Shown here: in pieces, positions 30,130-39,805 of the stretch
Layout: each line of letters starts with the position of its first letter
How positions within the stretch are numbered: the stretch's first letter is position 1
Assembly (NCBI GenBank): GCA_030323885.1
Contig: CM059186.1
Location: 172,754,351 to 172,818,350, forward strand
Length of the DNA: 64,000 bases
Direction: 5' to 3'
From: Branchipolynoe longqiensis
Lineage: Eukaryota; Annelida; Polychaeta; Phyllodocida; Polynoidae
Notes under the pieces: generated by a model
What the model was told of the DNA's origin: nothing
The model's input: only the letters and a program-made list of their open reading frames with translations
Databases searched by the model: none
Made by a program: the position numbers and the translations under genes

Positions 30130-30262
30130 AACCAGCAGTGTATATGTTTATATGTGTATATGTGTATATGTGTATATGTATATATGTGTATATGTGTATA
30201 TGTGTATATGTGCATATGTGCATATGCGCATATGCACATATACTTATATCCATATGTGCATA
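30130..30262 (+). repeat. (tatgtg)n / (catatg)n microsatellite
   Basis: tatatgtgtatatgtg units grading into gcatatgcacatat. Confidence 0.92.
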
Positions 30263-30304
30263 TGGACATACGGGCTTTCCGAGACATGGGGGATGGCATC
30301 TATA

Positions 30305-31190
30305 TATATATACAGTCCAGACAGAGCGCTGACCTATTCAATGTCGCACACTTCAGAGTGACCAAGACTACTCGGATACTGGTGAGAGCTACTATTCGCA
30401 GATGACAGTGCACTGGTTGCCCACTCTGCTGACGAGATCCAGAAAATAGTGGACGCTTTCTCCGAGGCATCAAAGAAGTTCAGCCTGAAGATTAACATCA
30501 AGAATACGGAGGTGCTGTACCAACCCAGCTCGACAAGAACCAGAGAGGAGGAGATCATGGTTGACGGAAACAAGCTGAACTCTGTTCCGGAATTCAACTA
30601 CCTCGGAAGCACTATATCAAGTGATGGATGCATTGATGCTGAAATACAGAGGAGGATGGCCAAGGCTAGCGCATCTTTCGGGCGACTATGCCAGAGACTC
30701 TGGAACAACCACCATGTGTCCATTCGGGTCATAGGCAAGATCTACCGTGCAATCGTGCTATCCACCCTACTATATGGAGCTGATGCCTGGACAGTGTACA
30801 GACGACAGGTGAAAAAGATGCATGCCTTCATGATGCGACATCTGCATTCAATCATGAGGCTAACCTGGAAGGACAAAGTGACAAATAAGGAAATACTCGA
30901 ATGGATGGGGCTGCCCTCTATGGAAGATCTTCTGATCAAAAAGAATCTCCGGTGGACTGGACACCTCATGAGGATGTCATCAGCCAGGCTACGAAAGCAG
31001 ATCCTCTACTCTCAACTGTCTTCTGGTTACAGAAAGAGAGGCTGCCCTAGTCTCCGGTTCAAGGATACCATCAAGAGAAACCTGAAGATGAGAGACATTA
31101 AGACCGACTCATGGATGCAACTCTCACAGCAGAGAGCTAAATGGAGAGCGGCAGTCAAGTAATGAAGGCAATCTTTGTCACATCCGACCG
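30305..31190 (+). pseudogene. LINE-X reverse transcriptase, 5' truncated
   Basis: Open from the RT catalytic motif LFADD (30392-30406) to the stop after WRAAVK at 31162, ~257 codons without interruption. Domain order: FADD palm, KINIKNTEVLYQPSS, IMVDGNKLNSVPEFNYLGST, AKASASFGRLCQRL, AIVLSTLLYGADAWTVYRRQ, NKEILEWMGLPSMEDLLIKK, LRWTGHLMRMSSARLRKQIL, RFKDTIKRNL. A frame shift precedes FADD (..NVAHFRVTKTTRILVR is in another frame). Upstream RT motifs and the endonuclease are absent, so it is dead. It is a CR1/RTE-like non-LTR lineage; the clade is not settled. Confidence 0.9.
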
Positions 31191-31249
31191 ACAGATGATG
31201 ATGACATTTGGACATATGGACATATGTGCATATGTGGAGATATACATAT

Positions 31250-31495
31250 GAAGAGTTCATGCGTAAAATCCCGCAAATGCAAATCCTAAATGTTAATTAA
31301 AATAAAAGATTTGTACAGGAAGGTCAATTCAATTCTCACTAATTCCACTTTTCTTGTGATCTACTGAATATCCAGCAATGAACAAACAAATAGGAATGTA
31401 AAAAAACCACAAAAAAGTCCTTTTTGAAGGCTTGACTCCAACGTTTATCTCAATATTTTAATTAGCTTTTCCGGGGGTTTGCGCCTGAACTCTTC
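31250..31495. mobile_element. MITE-B, complete
   Basis: GAAGAGTTCATGCGTAAAATCC to ggtttgcgcctgaactcttc, bracketed by catatg on both sides (31245-31250 and 31495-31500), a probable target duplication. It lies 60 bp after the LINE-X relic. Confidence 0.85.
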
Positions 31496-31509
31496 ATATG
31501 TATATGCTT

Positions 31510-31663
31510 CTGACCGAGTGGTGAAATGTACCCCGAGAAGAGGGGGGCGCGGTGCATGCTGGTCACCCCCCCCCCCCACATCCCCACATGAGGGGGCGGG
31601 GGGGAGGAACCACTACAGAGCTTATTACACGCGATAAAGGATTTATCGCTATCCATATATGGT
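31510..31663 (+). repeat. Dispersed repeat R5, copy 2
   Basis: gcgcggtgcatgctggtc, C13 run, ccccacatgagggggcggg, ttattacacgcgataaagg, ctatccatatatgg. Counterpart of 13376-13523, opposite orientation. Confidence 0.6.
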
Positions 31664-31699
31664 TCCGCGCGAGTGGCGAGTCCCATCCCGCACAGGGGG

Positions 31700-31725
31700 G
31701 GGGGGCGATGGTGGCACATATATAC

Positions 31726-31762
<37 letters not shown>

Positions 31763-31765
31763 CAC
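31700..31765 (+). repeat. TA-rich microsatellite
   Basis: (ta)n with occasional ca, ending in tacacaccccggg. Confidence 0.9.
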
Positions 31766-31865
31766 ACCCCGGGTATAGACGACATCACTGTTCCAGCGGC
31801 GCGATGCATTGTGGGATGCATCAGAGCAAAACAAACCCGAGAGAAGTACATGGCACATGCTAACA

Positions 31866-32490
31866 ATACACTGGGTGCAGTTGTGAAATGTGCTAGTTTC
31901 AGCTCATCTCAGCTCTTGTTTGAAACATAGAATACAAACTAAAAAAATATGTATAATAAATTAAGATATTAATCTTGTATCCAGTATTGCATTTACATCA
32001 ATATAATCAGCACATCTTATGCCATGTGCATTTAGATTTAGACAAATCTAGGCACTCAGACTAGTGTTAGAGCCATAGCCAGAGTCAGTTTTATTTATCT
32101 TATTCATGTTTTTATTTATATTCTATGGTTAATGACATATGTAGAAATAGAAAATGAGTAGGGTTAATCAGATATTGGTTATATATTTCTTTGAAACAAG
32201 TTTTTGTTGACACATTTGACATTTTAATATTTAGAACAAGAATTACTTCTGGCTAATCAATGGTGATGTAAACATCAGCCTGTAAAGTGACTGAAATTGT
32301 ATGTTTCTTAGCTCAAAATGCTTAATTATGGAGAGTTGTATCTTAAACATATTCATTATATTATTATATTGCATCCTTCCGTCCATGTTTGTGCCAAATT
32401 GTTATGTATTTCTATTTATTTTGAATAAAATGCCAGTTTTGCCCTACGCGTATCGGCAAACTCAATGGCCATACACACCTTTGCTTTGCT
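31866..32490. other. AT-rich segment without features
   Basis: Low-GC sequence with short unconnected frames; no repeat shared elsewhere in the window and no gene signal seen. Confidence 0.4.
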
Positions 32491-32598
32491 CCCGGCGCCA
32501 TTTTCAGCGCATGCGCAGTCGGAACCGTGATGTAGTCTATTGCAAACTCTACCCTTGCCGACATGGAATACCGCCCTGTACCTGGGTGGCATCCCATG
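32490..32598. promoter_or_regulatory. Promoter-like motif cluster
   Basis: gctcccggcGCCATTTTcagcGCGCATGCGCagtcgg style context: a YY1-like gccattttc (32498-32506) directly followed by an NRF-1-like gcgcatgcgcag (32507-32518). Suggestive only, since a SINE-1C begins just downstream. Confidence 0.25.
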
Positions 32599-32990
32599 TG
32601 AGGATGTTGTTTTGGGGAGTTTTCAGTTGCATTGGTGCGCTGAAGGCTGCAAATCTGCAGCACTGAATGGGCACCGCTGAAAGCAGTCCCATGTGGTCGG
32701 GAGTTGACTTCCGTTGAGTAGTGATCAGAGAAATTGAGGGGGCAGGGGGGAGGGGGGAGGAAGGAAGGAAAAAGGCAGCCCAAGAGCCCAACCACAGTCC
32801 TCTGAGAGGACCTGGGAGGCTGGGTGGTTGGTGTAGTTTTACACCCCAGAAAGACCCTAGGCCATACCAGGACATGCACCGACTTGTGACAGCGCGCACT
32901 CATGGCACATGCACCGACTTGTGACAGCACGCACTCATGGCGACTTTATAGTGCTGCCCCACTGGGAAATCAGGCCGCCGGCACCATCAC
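32599..32990 (-). mobile_element. SINE-1 (tail C), head truncated
   Basis: Tail C (ttttggggagttttcagttgc..gctgaaggctgcaaatctgcagcactg..cctctgagaggacc..ggttggtgtagttttacacccc) continues into the SINE-1 body (ccgacttgtgacagcgcgcactcatggc). catgcaccgacttgtgacagc(g/a)cgcactcatggc is tandemly duplicated at 32873-32942. It stops at gccggcaccatcac, so the tRNA head is lost. Confidence 0.82.
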
Positions 32991-33295
32991 ATGGCAGAGG
33001 TTTTGAGGAAGGAGGCTTTAGCTTGGTGGGGGTGGGGGTTGATGCGGGGCTCCTTCCCCCCCCCCCCCTCCCCCGCCTACCGCCAGTCCACGCCGGGCGC
33101 TCTGGCCGTGACTTGTCACCTGTCTAACAATATCAGCCCCTGTCACGGGAGACCTGTGGGTCACGTGGGTCGCGCCCTATTTGACGTTCCGCGCTCTCGT
33201 CATTTGCACAACTTATTAAGGATCATTTCCGCTGGTTCGCCTAAGCCACGCCAGGTGGCACCCCGGCGCGGGTGGCAGTGAGACGCTGAGTGCGT

Positions 33296-33995
33296 GCGCA
33301 GGTCCGGGAGCGTCTGTCAGGAGAGGCTGAGGAGCTGGGCAAGGGCTGGGGGGGTGGGGTGGGGGAGGGCCCTCGTGGGATGGGTGGGGAGGAGAGGGGG
33401 GAGGGGAGGGTAGAGGGCGGGAAAGGGGAGGGAGAGGAGGGGGAGGGGAGGAGGAGAAGGAGAGGAAAGAGGAGAGGAGAAGAGAGAAAGAGAGGAGAAG
33501 AGAGAGAAGAAGGAGAGGAGAGGAGAGGAGAGGAGAGGAGAGGAGAGGAGAGGAGAGGAGAGGAGAAGGCATGGCAGGGCAGGGCAAGGGAGGAGAGGGA
33601 GGTGAGAAGAGCGGAGGGGTGGTAGAGGAGGGAGAGGAGGTGAGAGGAGGGGAAGAGAAGGGAGAGGAGAGGAGAGGGCAGGGCAGGGCATGGCAAGGAG
33701 ACAGAGGGGATGAGAGAAGAGGGGACAGGAGGGGAGATGAGGGGGGAGAGGAAGGGACAGCCGGAAGGGGGGAGGGGAGCGGGAGGGGGAGAGGAGAGGA
33801 GAAGGGGGAGGGAATGGGTGGGAATGGGTGGAGAGGAGCGGGGAGGAGAGGAGATGAGGGGGAGAGGAGTGGAATGGATAGGAGGGGAGATGAAGAGGGT
33901 GGGGGAGAGGAGAGGGGAGGGGAAGAGAGGAGAGGGGAAGAGAGGAGGGCAGAGGGGATGGAAGGGGAGGAGAGGGGATGGGAGGAGAGGCGGCA
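33296..33995 (+). repeat. ~700 bp polypurine (ggaga)n tract
   Basis: Dominated by gaggagaggaga with ggggagg and gggcagggcatggc islands. Gly/Glu/Arg or Pro/Leu/Ser frames are artefacts. The preceding 33000-33295 is GC-rich unassigned DNA with a C run at 33057. Confidence 0.92.
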
Positions 33996-33999
33996 GTAG

Positions 34000-34490
34000 C
34001 ACGAACTACAGGTGCGGACAGCAGCTTACTGTGCAGCCTTGTCTGTGAAAAAGGTCTTATAGATTATATCCACCACCAACACGGCCTTTGATGGCAGTGG
34101 CAAGACCTGCTGGTGTGGCTGCACTCTCTGTGTAAAAGGTTTAATACACCATTTTCACCACCAACCCGCCCTCTTGCAGCAGTTGGACGAACTAATATTA
34201 GGAGTAGCAGCTCATTGCTTCTACCCAACTCGCCGTCAACCGCTTCAGGACTGGCTGGCTACTGCCATTGAATTGATGACATACTCACCTCATGTGGCGC
34301 CATCGACAGATTTGCTATCAGTGACTTGATGGAGGACTCTGACCTCCAACTAAGCGACAATTGGGCCGCTCTGGCTATCCTCTCCAGGATTTCCAAGTCA
34401 TGCTGGAACGCACTTACTCGCTTCTACCACCAGAACACAGATATCATCAACACTGTCGGTCGCCCAGACCATGACACCGAGGACTAGCAT
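34000..34490 (+). pseudogene. Possible coding relic of unknown origin
   Basis: Two frames have ordinary, non-repetitive protein composition. One runs 34171-34330 (QQLDELILGVAAHCFYPTRR, DWLATAIELMTYSPHV). A second frame runs 34275-34486 (CGAIDRFAISDLMEDSDLQL, NWAALAILSRISKSCWNAL, FYHQNTDIINTV) to a stop at 34484-34486. Switching between them needs one frame shift near 34300. Upstream, a ~55 bp motif (aaaaggt..caccaccaac..gcagt) is duplicated at 34045 and 34129. I recognise no family; it may be a transposon gene end or a degraded exon. Confidence 0.3.
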
Positions 34491-34659
34491 ACCCCACCTC
34501 ATTGCCATAGCTGACTTGACACCACTACCAACGAACCACCAATTTTCATTAACAACTAACAGTTAACCCTACCCACTGCCTAACTAATCCCATCCTCACT
34601 TCACTTCTTCCTCTGGCCTTGGCCGGACTTACTGTGCATATCGGTGAATCTGGAGGAAC

Positions 34660-35155
34660 TGAAGTTTGGATCCTGGTCGAGTCAAAGCAATGACTTATAA
34701 AATAGGTACCTGTTGCTGCTCACCACTTGGCGTTATGAGGTCAGGACAGGGACTGGGTGCACAGTGTCAGGATAATGTGACTGTGTGGGACATCAGGTCA
34801 CGTGCCAGTGGCCTGATTTCCCAGTGGGGCAGCACTATAAAGTCGCCATGAGTGCACGCTGTCACAAGTCGGTGCACGTCCTGGTATGGCCTGGGGTCTT
34901 ACTGGGGCATAAAACTACACCAACCACCCAGCCTCCCCCGGCCCTCTCAGAGGACTGTGGTTTGGCTCTTACTAGTCTTAGGCTGCCTTTTTCCTTCCTC
35001 TGCCCCCCTCCCCCTCCCAATTTCTCTGATCACTACCCATCGGAAGCCAACTCCCGACCACATGGGACTGCTTTCAGTGGTGCCCATTCAGTACTGCAGA
35101 TGTCCAGCCTTCAGCACACCAATGCGACTGAAAACTCCCCAAAAACAAAACAAAC
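34660..35155 (+). mobile_element. SINE-1 (tail C), nearly complete
   Basis: Remnant head (ggatcctggtcgagtcaaagcaatgactta), full body, then tail C (cataaaactacaccaaccacccagcct..ccctctcagaggactg..ctgatcactacccatcggaag..ccgaccacatgggactgc..cagtactgcagatgtccagccttcagc..ctgaaaactccccaaaaac). It establishes that the tail-C module belongs to SINE-1. Confidence 0.85.
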
Positions 35156-35737
35156 ATTGTGCATGCTCCCTGCAAAGGGTCTATTTAGGGTGCTGGATGT
35201 TGTGCGGATATATATATATATATATATGATGTTGTTGGTGGATGATGTGTTCACATACATAGCGGTTTAAGCGGGTTCTGGTGGAGTTGTGGGTTGAATG
35301 TGATTATGGTATGATTACATTAGCACTGTATTCAGGCTTGTGATGCCAGGATCTGGTTGACTTATAAATACATTTACATGTTTTATTCACACTAAATTCC
35401 GAAAGGGATAATGTGTGGAGGCTATGACAAATTTGTCCGGTTCTTGTATATGGTTGTGTGTGCAGTTCCTTTGCAACTTGTTAATTTCATTAGTTGCTAC
35501 TGCTAGTGCGGTCAAATCATGCAGTTAAACTTATGTATTTGGATAAGTTTATGTAGTTCTTTTTTGTGTGTTGCGCTAAGGAAATATACATCAGCCAGTA
35601 TTTTCACCTGTGAACATTGGAGTGATGCTGTGCACCTACTGCTATAGGATCACACTGGTCATGATTTTGTAATTAACCTGTCCAACTCATGCGTTGTTTT
35701 TCTAGGTTACATTATTTTTTAATAATGGCTTATGCAG

Positions 35738-35740
<3 letters not shown>
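35156..35740. other. AT-rich segment without features
   Basis: A short (ta)n at 35207-35228, then unique-looking AT-rich DNA. No gene or shared repeat seen. Confidence 0.4.
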
Positions 35741-35772
<32 letters not shown>

Positions 35773-35775
35773 GTC

Positions 35776-35835
<60 letters not shown>
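35741..35835 (+). repeat. (ta)n microsatellite
   Basis: About 95 bp of ta/at with gtctgtgtg interruption. The P1 MITE sits at its right edge, consistent with TA target choice. Confidence 0.93.
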
Positions 35836-36324
35836 CAGTAAAACCTCTATACCGACTCATCACCAGACCGACCACTCCCTTATATCTATCGCTTTATTTG
35901 GGTTTGAACAATTCCATTGTAAAGATAGCACACCACACAGCTACGTACAAGCCTATGATATGTAAATAGGAGTAGGCTAGTCAAGTAGTAAGAGTAGAAA
36001 AAATAAAACACATATATGCCAAGAAAATCCACACAAAAATAACATAGACTTCTAACCAGACCAACCAACTATCTATCTGCTACTGAAATGCAGGCAATCA
36101 AATACCTTATCAGCAGCTGCTGTGTGATAAAATAACACCAACACTACAACTGGCCAGCATTGAAAACAAGCCTGAATACCCAGGCTTATATGCTATGGAC
36201 AGTATAAATACAGGCTCAATATAAAATAAAATGTAAAAATATTGTAACTCTCTAACCCGACAAACTCCCTAAATGGACCACTTAAAGTCGGTCCCAAGGT
36301 CGGTCGATTTAGAGAGGCTTTACT
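35836..36324. mobile_element. P1 MITE interrupted by LINE-Y end
   Basis: CAGTAAAACCTCTATACCG at the left, TTTAGAGAGGCTTTACTG at the right, TA flanks at 35834-35835 and 36325-36326. The ~177 bp P1 is split at ttgtaaagata / attgtaactctc by 35926-36238. Confidence 0.85.
35926..36238 (+). mobile_element. LINE-Y 3' end inserted in P1
   Basis: gcacaccacacagctacgtacaagcctatgatatg...tgctatggacagtataaatacaggctcaatataaaataaaatg, colinear with 43155-43460. 5'-truncated insertion with an A-rich tail. Confidence 0.88.
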
Positions 36325-36326
36325 GT

Positions 36327-36539
36327 ATATGGAAGCTGGATATGTAATTATATATATACATATGTAAACATAACTCCAGCATAACATATATATATATATA
36401 TAAACATAACTCCATTTCAATAAGGAGGAACAAACGGGTAGTCGGTTGAGTAGTTTAATCTCTGGCAAGGGATTATAATTTATAGGCCCTTGCCCCTAAA
36501 AAAACTAATAAAATCCTCCGATGCGACTGACATCCGGTG
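36327..36539. other. Unassigned AT-rich segment
   Basis: Contains a local duplication of atatgtaaacataactcca (36362 and 36400). Nothing else. Confidence 0.35.
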
Positions 36540-36665
36540 GAGGTGAGGAGGGCTGCAGGTGGCGCCACCGGTACAGTGTTGGGTCTTACTGAGTATAACA
36601 ATATGATAATAGTTCCATTACATATCTTTATTCTTGCGTAATGTGTTATATATATTTTATATCAA
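36540..36665 (-). repeat. GGCGCC-palindrome repeat, copy e
   Basis: ggtGGCGCCacc at 36558-36569, then gagtataac..ttcttgcgtaatgtgttatata, the inverted landmark order. Confidence 0.5.
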
Positions 36666-36955
36666 ATATATGTGTGTAACAGCTAGCGACTGGAGACACG
36701 TCTGTAGTTTGCACGCAGTGCGGTCATGCTAATTCAGTTAATCCCCTGAGGTACCGTATGTTGGTGGACACGTGATGTCTGCGTGGTGACCGTGACGTGG
36801 TGTGTGCAGGCAGCAGTCACCTGACCCTTGCCCAGTCAACCATCAAGTGACAGACACCCCTCCCCCCTTCCCAGCCTCTACCCCCCTCACACACACACAC
36901 ACACGTCCCGTTTTGGGACAATGATGGAACCTACAAACACAGAACATCCACAGAG
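36666..36955. other. Unassigned segment
   Basis: Mixed DNA with several cgtg-rich words (ggacacgtgatgtctgcgtgg, ccgtgacgtgg) and an (ac)n run at 36888-36905. No gene seen. Confidence 0.35.
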
Positions 36956-37010
36956 TCCTGATATGACCTTAAATGTTGCTAGGACGTAAAACTCCAATAA
37001 CAAACCAAAC
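36956..37010 (+). mobile_element. SINE-1 tail-only insertion
   Basis: cctgatatgaccttaaatgttgctaggacgtaaaactccaataacaaaccaaac; the 5' breakpoint is within three bases of the other tail-only copies. Confidence 0.85.
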
Positions 37011-37124
37011 ATCGACAGCAGCACACACTCTCTGGAGTTTGATGATAACCACTAACCCCTCCCCGGATGAAGCCTGCCCAAAATAGTATGTGGTGTATAC
37101 AGAAATATGTTGATAATATAATTA

Positions 37125-37400
37125 TTACAAATGCAGCAGTTCCATCCTAGCTGACTTTCGCGTCGATTTTCCTTTCACCATCTTGCATTTAGCTCCACAT
37201 GGTGGCTCATGCTCGTCTCCACAACCTCGTCGCCGTGAATATAGCCTATGCTGCCGATACGGCATAAAGCAACCACCAATCAAGCAATCAAACCACAACC
37301 TTGACAGATGTCTAGAACCATCGTGAAACCAAACTAAATCCTTGACTGTAACATACCAACTCCAACTTCTATCACCACTCACTCTTACCAACCTATCCAT
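37125..37400 (-). other. Unrecognised 91-codon open frame
   Basis: ATG to stop on the minus strand with unbiased composition. The N-terminal half is Trp/His-rich (MDRLVRVSGDRSWSWYV, LVWFHDGSRHLSRLWFDCL). The C-terminal part is Cys/Lys/Arg-rich (RRRGCGDEHEPPCGAKCKM). I recognise no domain. In this repeat-dense setting it may be chance or a transposon ORF1 piece; I do not call it a gene. Confidence 0.2.
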
Positions 37401-37597
37401 GACTCAGAATGATTTGACAAGTCAAAATTGTCAATGAAAAGAGGGTGGTTACAGCAGTCTACACTCACATGCGGCCAGTCCCAGAATAAAGTAGGTCTGC
37501 ATGCATGGATTTGAGCAGGGGTCCAGGTCACTCAGCAGTGCCTAAACCCACACATAAGCAATGGTAGAGAACAACCAACAAATACACATGGGACATC

Positions 37598-38036
37598 ATC
37601 ATCATGCTGTCAGTCGCGATGCGACAAAGACTGCTTTCATTACTTGACTGCCACTCTCCATTTAGCTCTCTGCTGTGAGAGTGATTTCCATGAGTCAGTC
37701 TTCATACATTTCATGAAAGCTGCCTGCAAAAGTGTTGAAGTGCTGCTGGCTTTTGCAAGTTGCCAGCGGCACTCTCTCAGGGAGCAAATAGAGGTTTCAC
37801 ACCGGCAAGAACATGTCCAGACAGGCGCAAAACTATTTGTCCCTGCAGTGGCTGGTCGGGAGATGTTGGGAGTTTTATACATCAACCGCCCTTGATGCTG
37901 CCACATTGACATGGTTTTCTGTTCAGGGTTTGCTCCCTCAGCCTTTGGTTCTGTCAAGAACCTGTACCACAAGGTAGTCGTTTACAACTCTGCAGGGCAG
38001 GGGCGTCAAACTCCCTGAGGTATTGCAATACCTGCA
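37598..38036 (-). mobile_element. LINE-X deletion derivative
   Basis: The minus strand opens with the LINE-X 5' segment (ggtattgcaatacctcagggag..ccgaccagccactgcagggac..caggcagctttcatgaaatg). That is joined directly to the last ~23 codons of RT (KTDSWKSLSQQRAKWRVAVK) with its stop and (atg)n tail. The join keeps the frame open for 110 codons (37640-37972). The rest of the LINE is missing. Confidence 0.85.
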
Positions 38037-38159
38037 TGCATAGGGACACCATAGACCAAAACAGCAGTGGTGAGGTATGTAACACTGCAGCCTAAATAAT
38101 ATTGCCATAATAGATTATACATCACCTTTTTACAAATGGAGAAGTACCAGCATAACCAC

Positions 38160-38226
38160 CCATCGCCAACTAGCACCAACCATCGCCAACCATCGCCAAC
38201 CATCGCCAACCATCGCCAACCAACAC
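38160..38226 (+). repeat. 10 bp array (accatcgcca)n
   Basis: About six units just inside the left arm. The reverse-complement unit (ggcgatggtt) forms the array starting at 38832, just outside the right arm. Confidence 0.9.
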
Positions 38227-38494
38227 CTACCCAACACCTATGTGTAGACCCATCAGTCCACTGAGTAGATGGGGCTTAGTAGATTTCAGACCAGCTTAGA
38301 CGTGTTAAAGGAGCCCTGTCGGAGGGACCACTGAGGGCTGTGTGTTGACACAACACTTTCAGCCACCCAGCTTAATGACTTCACTGTGGTGTCGCCACTG
38401 TAGCTCTGATTAACCACACCAGCCGCTAGGTGGCCATGAATAATGCACGTGTTTGTAATTAAACGACAAGCCCCTCATTATCGCCATGTAGTGC

Positions 38495-38605
38495 TGGTTT
38501 ACATTAGGGTGGTTTACATTAGGGTGGTTTACATTAGGGTGGTTTACATTAGGGTGGTTTACATTGAGGTGGTCTACATTAGGCTGGTTTACGTTAGGTT
38601 GCAAT
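38495..38605 (+). repeat. 15 bp array (ggtttacattagggt)n
   Basis: About seven units. Each includes ttaggg, but the period is 15, not 6, so it is not telomeric DNA. Confidence 0.92.
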
Positions 38606-38831
38606 AGTGAAATATAACCCTGCGCCTAAACCCTAACAACAAAATAGGGCTGAGTGTCGAGTGGTGCCCTCTGGTTGGTTACGCTGGTACTGCTTCATTT
38701 GTACTAAGGTGATGTATAATCTATTGTGCGAATATTATTAAGGCTGCAGTGTTTCATACATAAACCACAGCTGTTTTGTTATTTGTGTCCCTGTGTGTAT
38801 TTTGTTGTGCATGGTTGGTGAGAGTAAGTGG

Positions 38832-39060
38832 TGATGGTTGGCGATGGTTGGCGATGGTTGGCGATGGTTGGCGATGGTTGGCGATGGTTGCCGATGGCCC
38901 CTGCTGGTTCTTGATGGTTCCAGAAGTGTCCCGATGGTTCCCGATGGTTCCCGATTGTTTCCGAAGGTTCCCGATGGTTCCCGATGGTTCCCGATGGTTC
39001 CCGATGGTTCCCGATGGTTCCCGATGGTTCCCGATGGTTCCCGATGGTTCCCGATGGTTC
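38832..39060 (+). repeat. 10 bp arrays (gcgatggttg)n then (ggttcccgat)n
   Basis: Six units of gcgatggttg are followed, after a transition (38891-38935), by about twelve units of ggttcccgat. 39061-39210 continues with decayed gttcc/cagttcc words. Confidence 0.93.
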
Positions 39061-39717
39061 CCACCGGTTGCTGCCACTTCCTGTCGGTTTCCCACAGCTT
39101 CCCACAGACTCCCTCATGTTAGCCCTGCTTCCTGCCAGTTCCCCTCTGGTTCCTGCTGGTTACACCCAGTTCTCGCCAGTTCCCGAATGTTACCCATGGT
39201 CAGCCGGCGGTTACCGGAGAGAGTGACTAACAATAGCCCAGTGGCTACTTAACATGTTCTCTACAGTCGGCCTATGTGAAGCGAGCACTACCTGGCTCTC
39301 CTCCCCGACTTGAACTCTCCCCCTCCTCACTCCGATCCCCACCCCACCCCACCCCACCCCTTTTCCCTCACCCCCATCCCCATCTCAACCCCACCCTATC
39401 CCCATCCTCACTCTCACCCCATCAAAACCATGATGCACATCTAGGCACTAACTAGGGACAGGGCACAAGTGAAAGGAAAGCTGCAAACAAAACAAACAAA
39501 CAAATTCTGGGAACAAGTCCTCATCCACAAGCCTATTACCATCTCACAAGATGTACGTACATACTAGGCTACGATATTAGTTATATGATAGGAAGTTATA
39601 CCCCCCCCCCACAAAAAACCAACAACAAAACGAACATAGATACTAACTACTTAAATAAATGCTGGTGGATGTCCCGGATACCAACCTGGAACCGGAACCC
39701 GGGCATGCACCATAACA
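39061..39717. other. Decayed repeat and C-rich segment
   Basis: Degenerate extension of the gttccc array, a (ccacc)n/(cccat)n C-rich run at 39330-39420, then unassigned AT-rich DNA. Confidence 0.4.
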
Positions 39718-39795
39718 TTCCTCACAGCTGTCCAGTGTTCAAAACAAGCACCCTCATAGGAGCTTACACGCTATGGGCAGAATAAATACCGTATC
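39718..39795 (+). mobile_element. LINE-Y 3' end, diverged fragment
   Basis: ctgtccagtgttcaaaacaagcaccc..gcttacacgctatgggcagaataaatacc against ctggccagcattgaaaacaagcctgg..gcttatatgctatggacagtataaatac at 43378. Confidence 0.65.
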
Positions 39796-39805
39796 AATAC
39801 TGTGT

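Larger units (their letters stand above)
38041..38793. repeat. Long inverted repeat, ~120 bp arms
   Basis: Arm 38041-38160 read in reverse matches 38674-38793 at a little over 80% by eye (shared: gctggtact, catttgta, aggtgatgtataatctatt, ggctgcagtgtt, gctgttttg, gtgtccct). The 513 bp spacer holds unique DNA and the array at 38495. Could be a Foldback-type or inverted duplication. Confidence 0.85.

Noticed and set aside
37125..37400. 91-codon Cys-rich frame as a secreted peptide or toxin gene
   Set aside because: No signal peptide, no regular cysteine framework, no supporting exon context; listed only as an unrecognised frame.
38495..38605. Interstitial telomeric DNA (ttaggg present)
   Set aside because: The period is 15 bp (ggtttacattagggt), so TTAGGG is only part of a longer unit.
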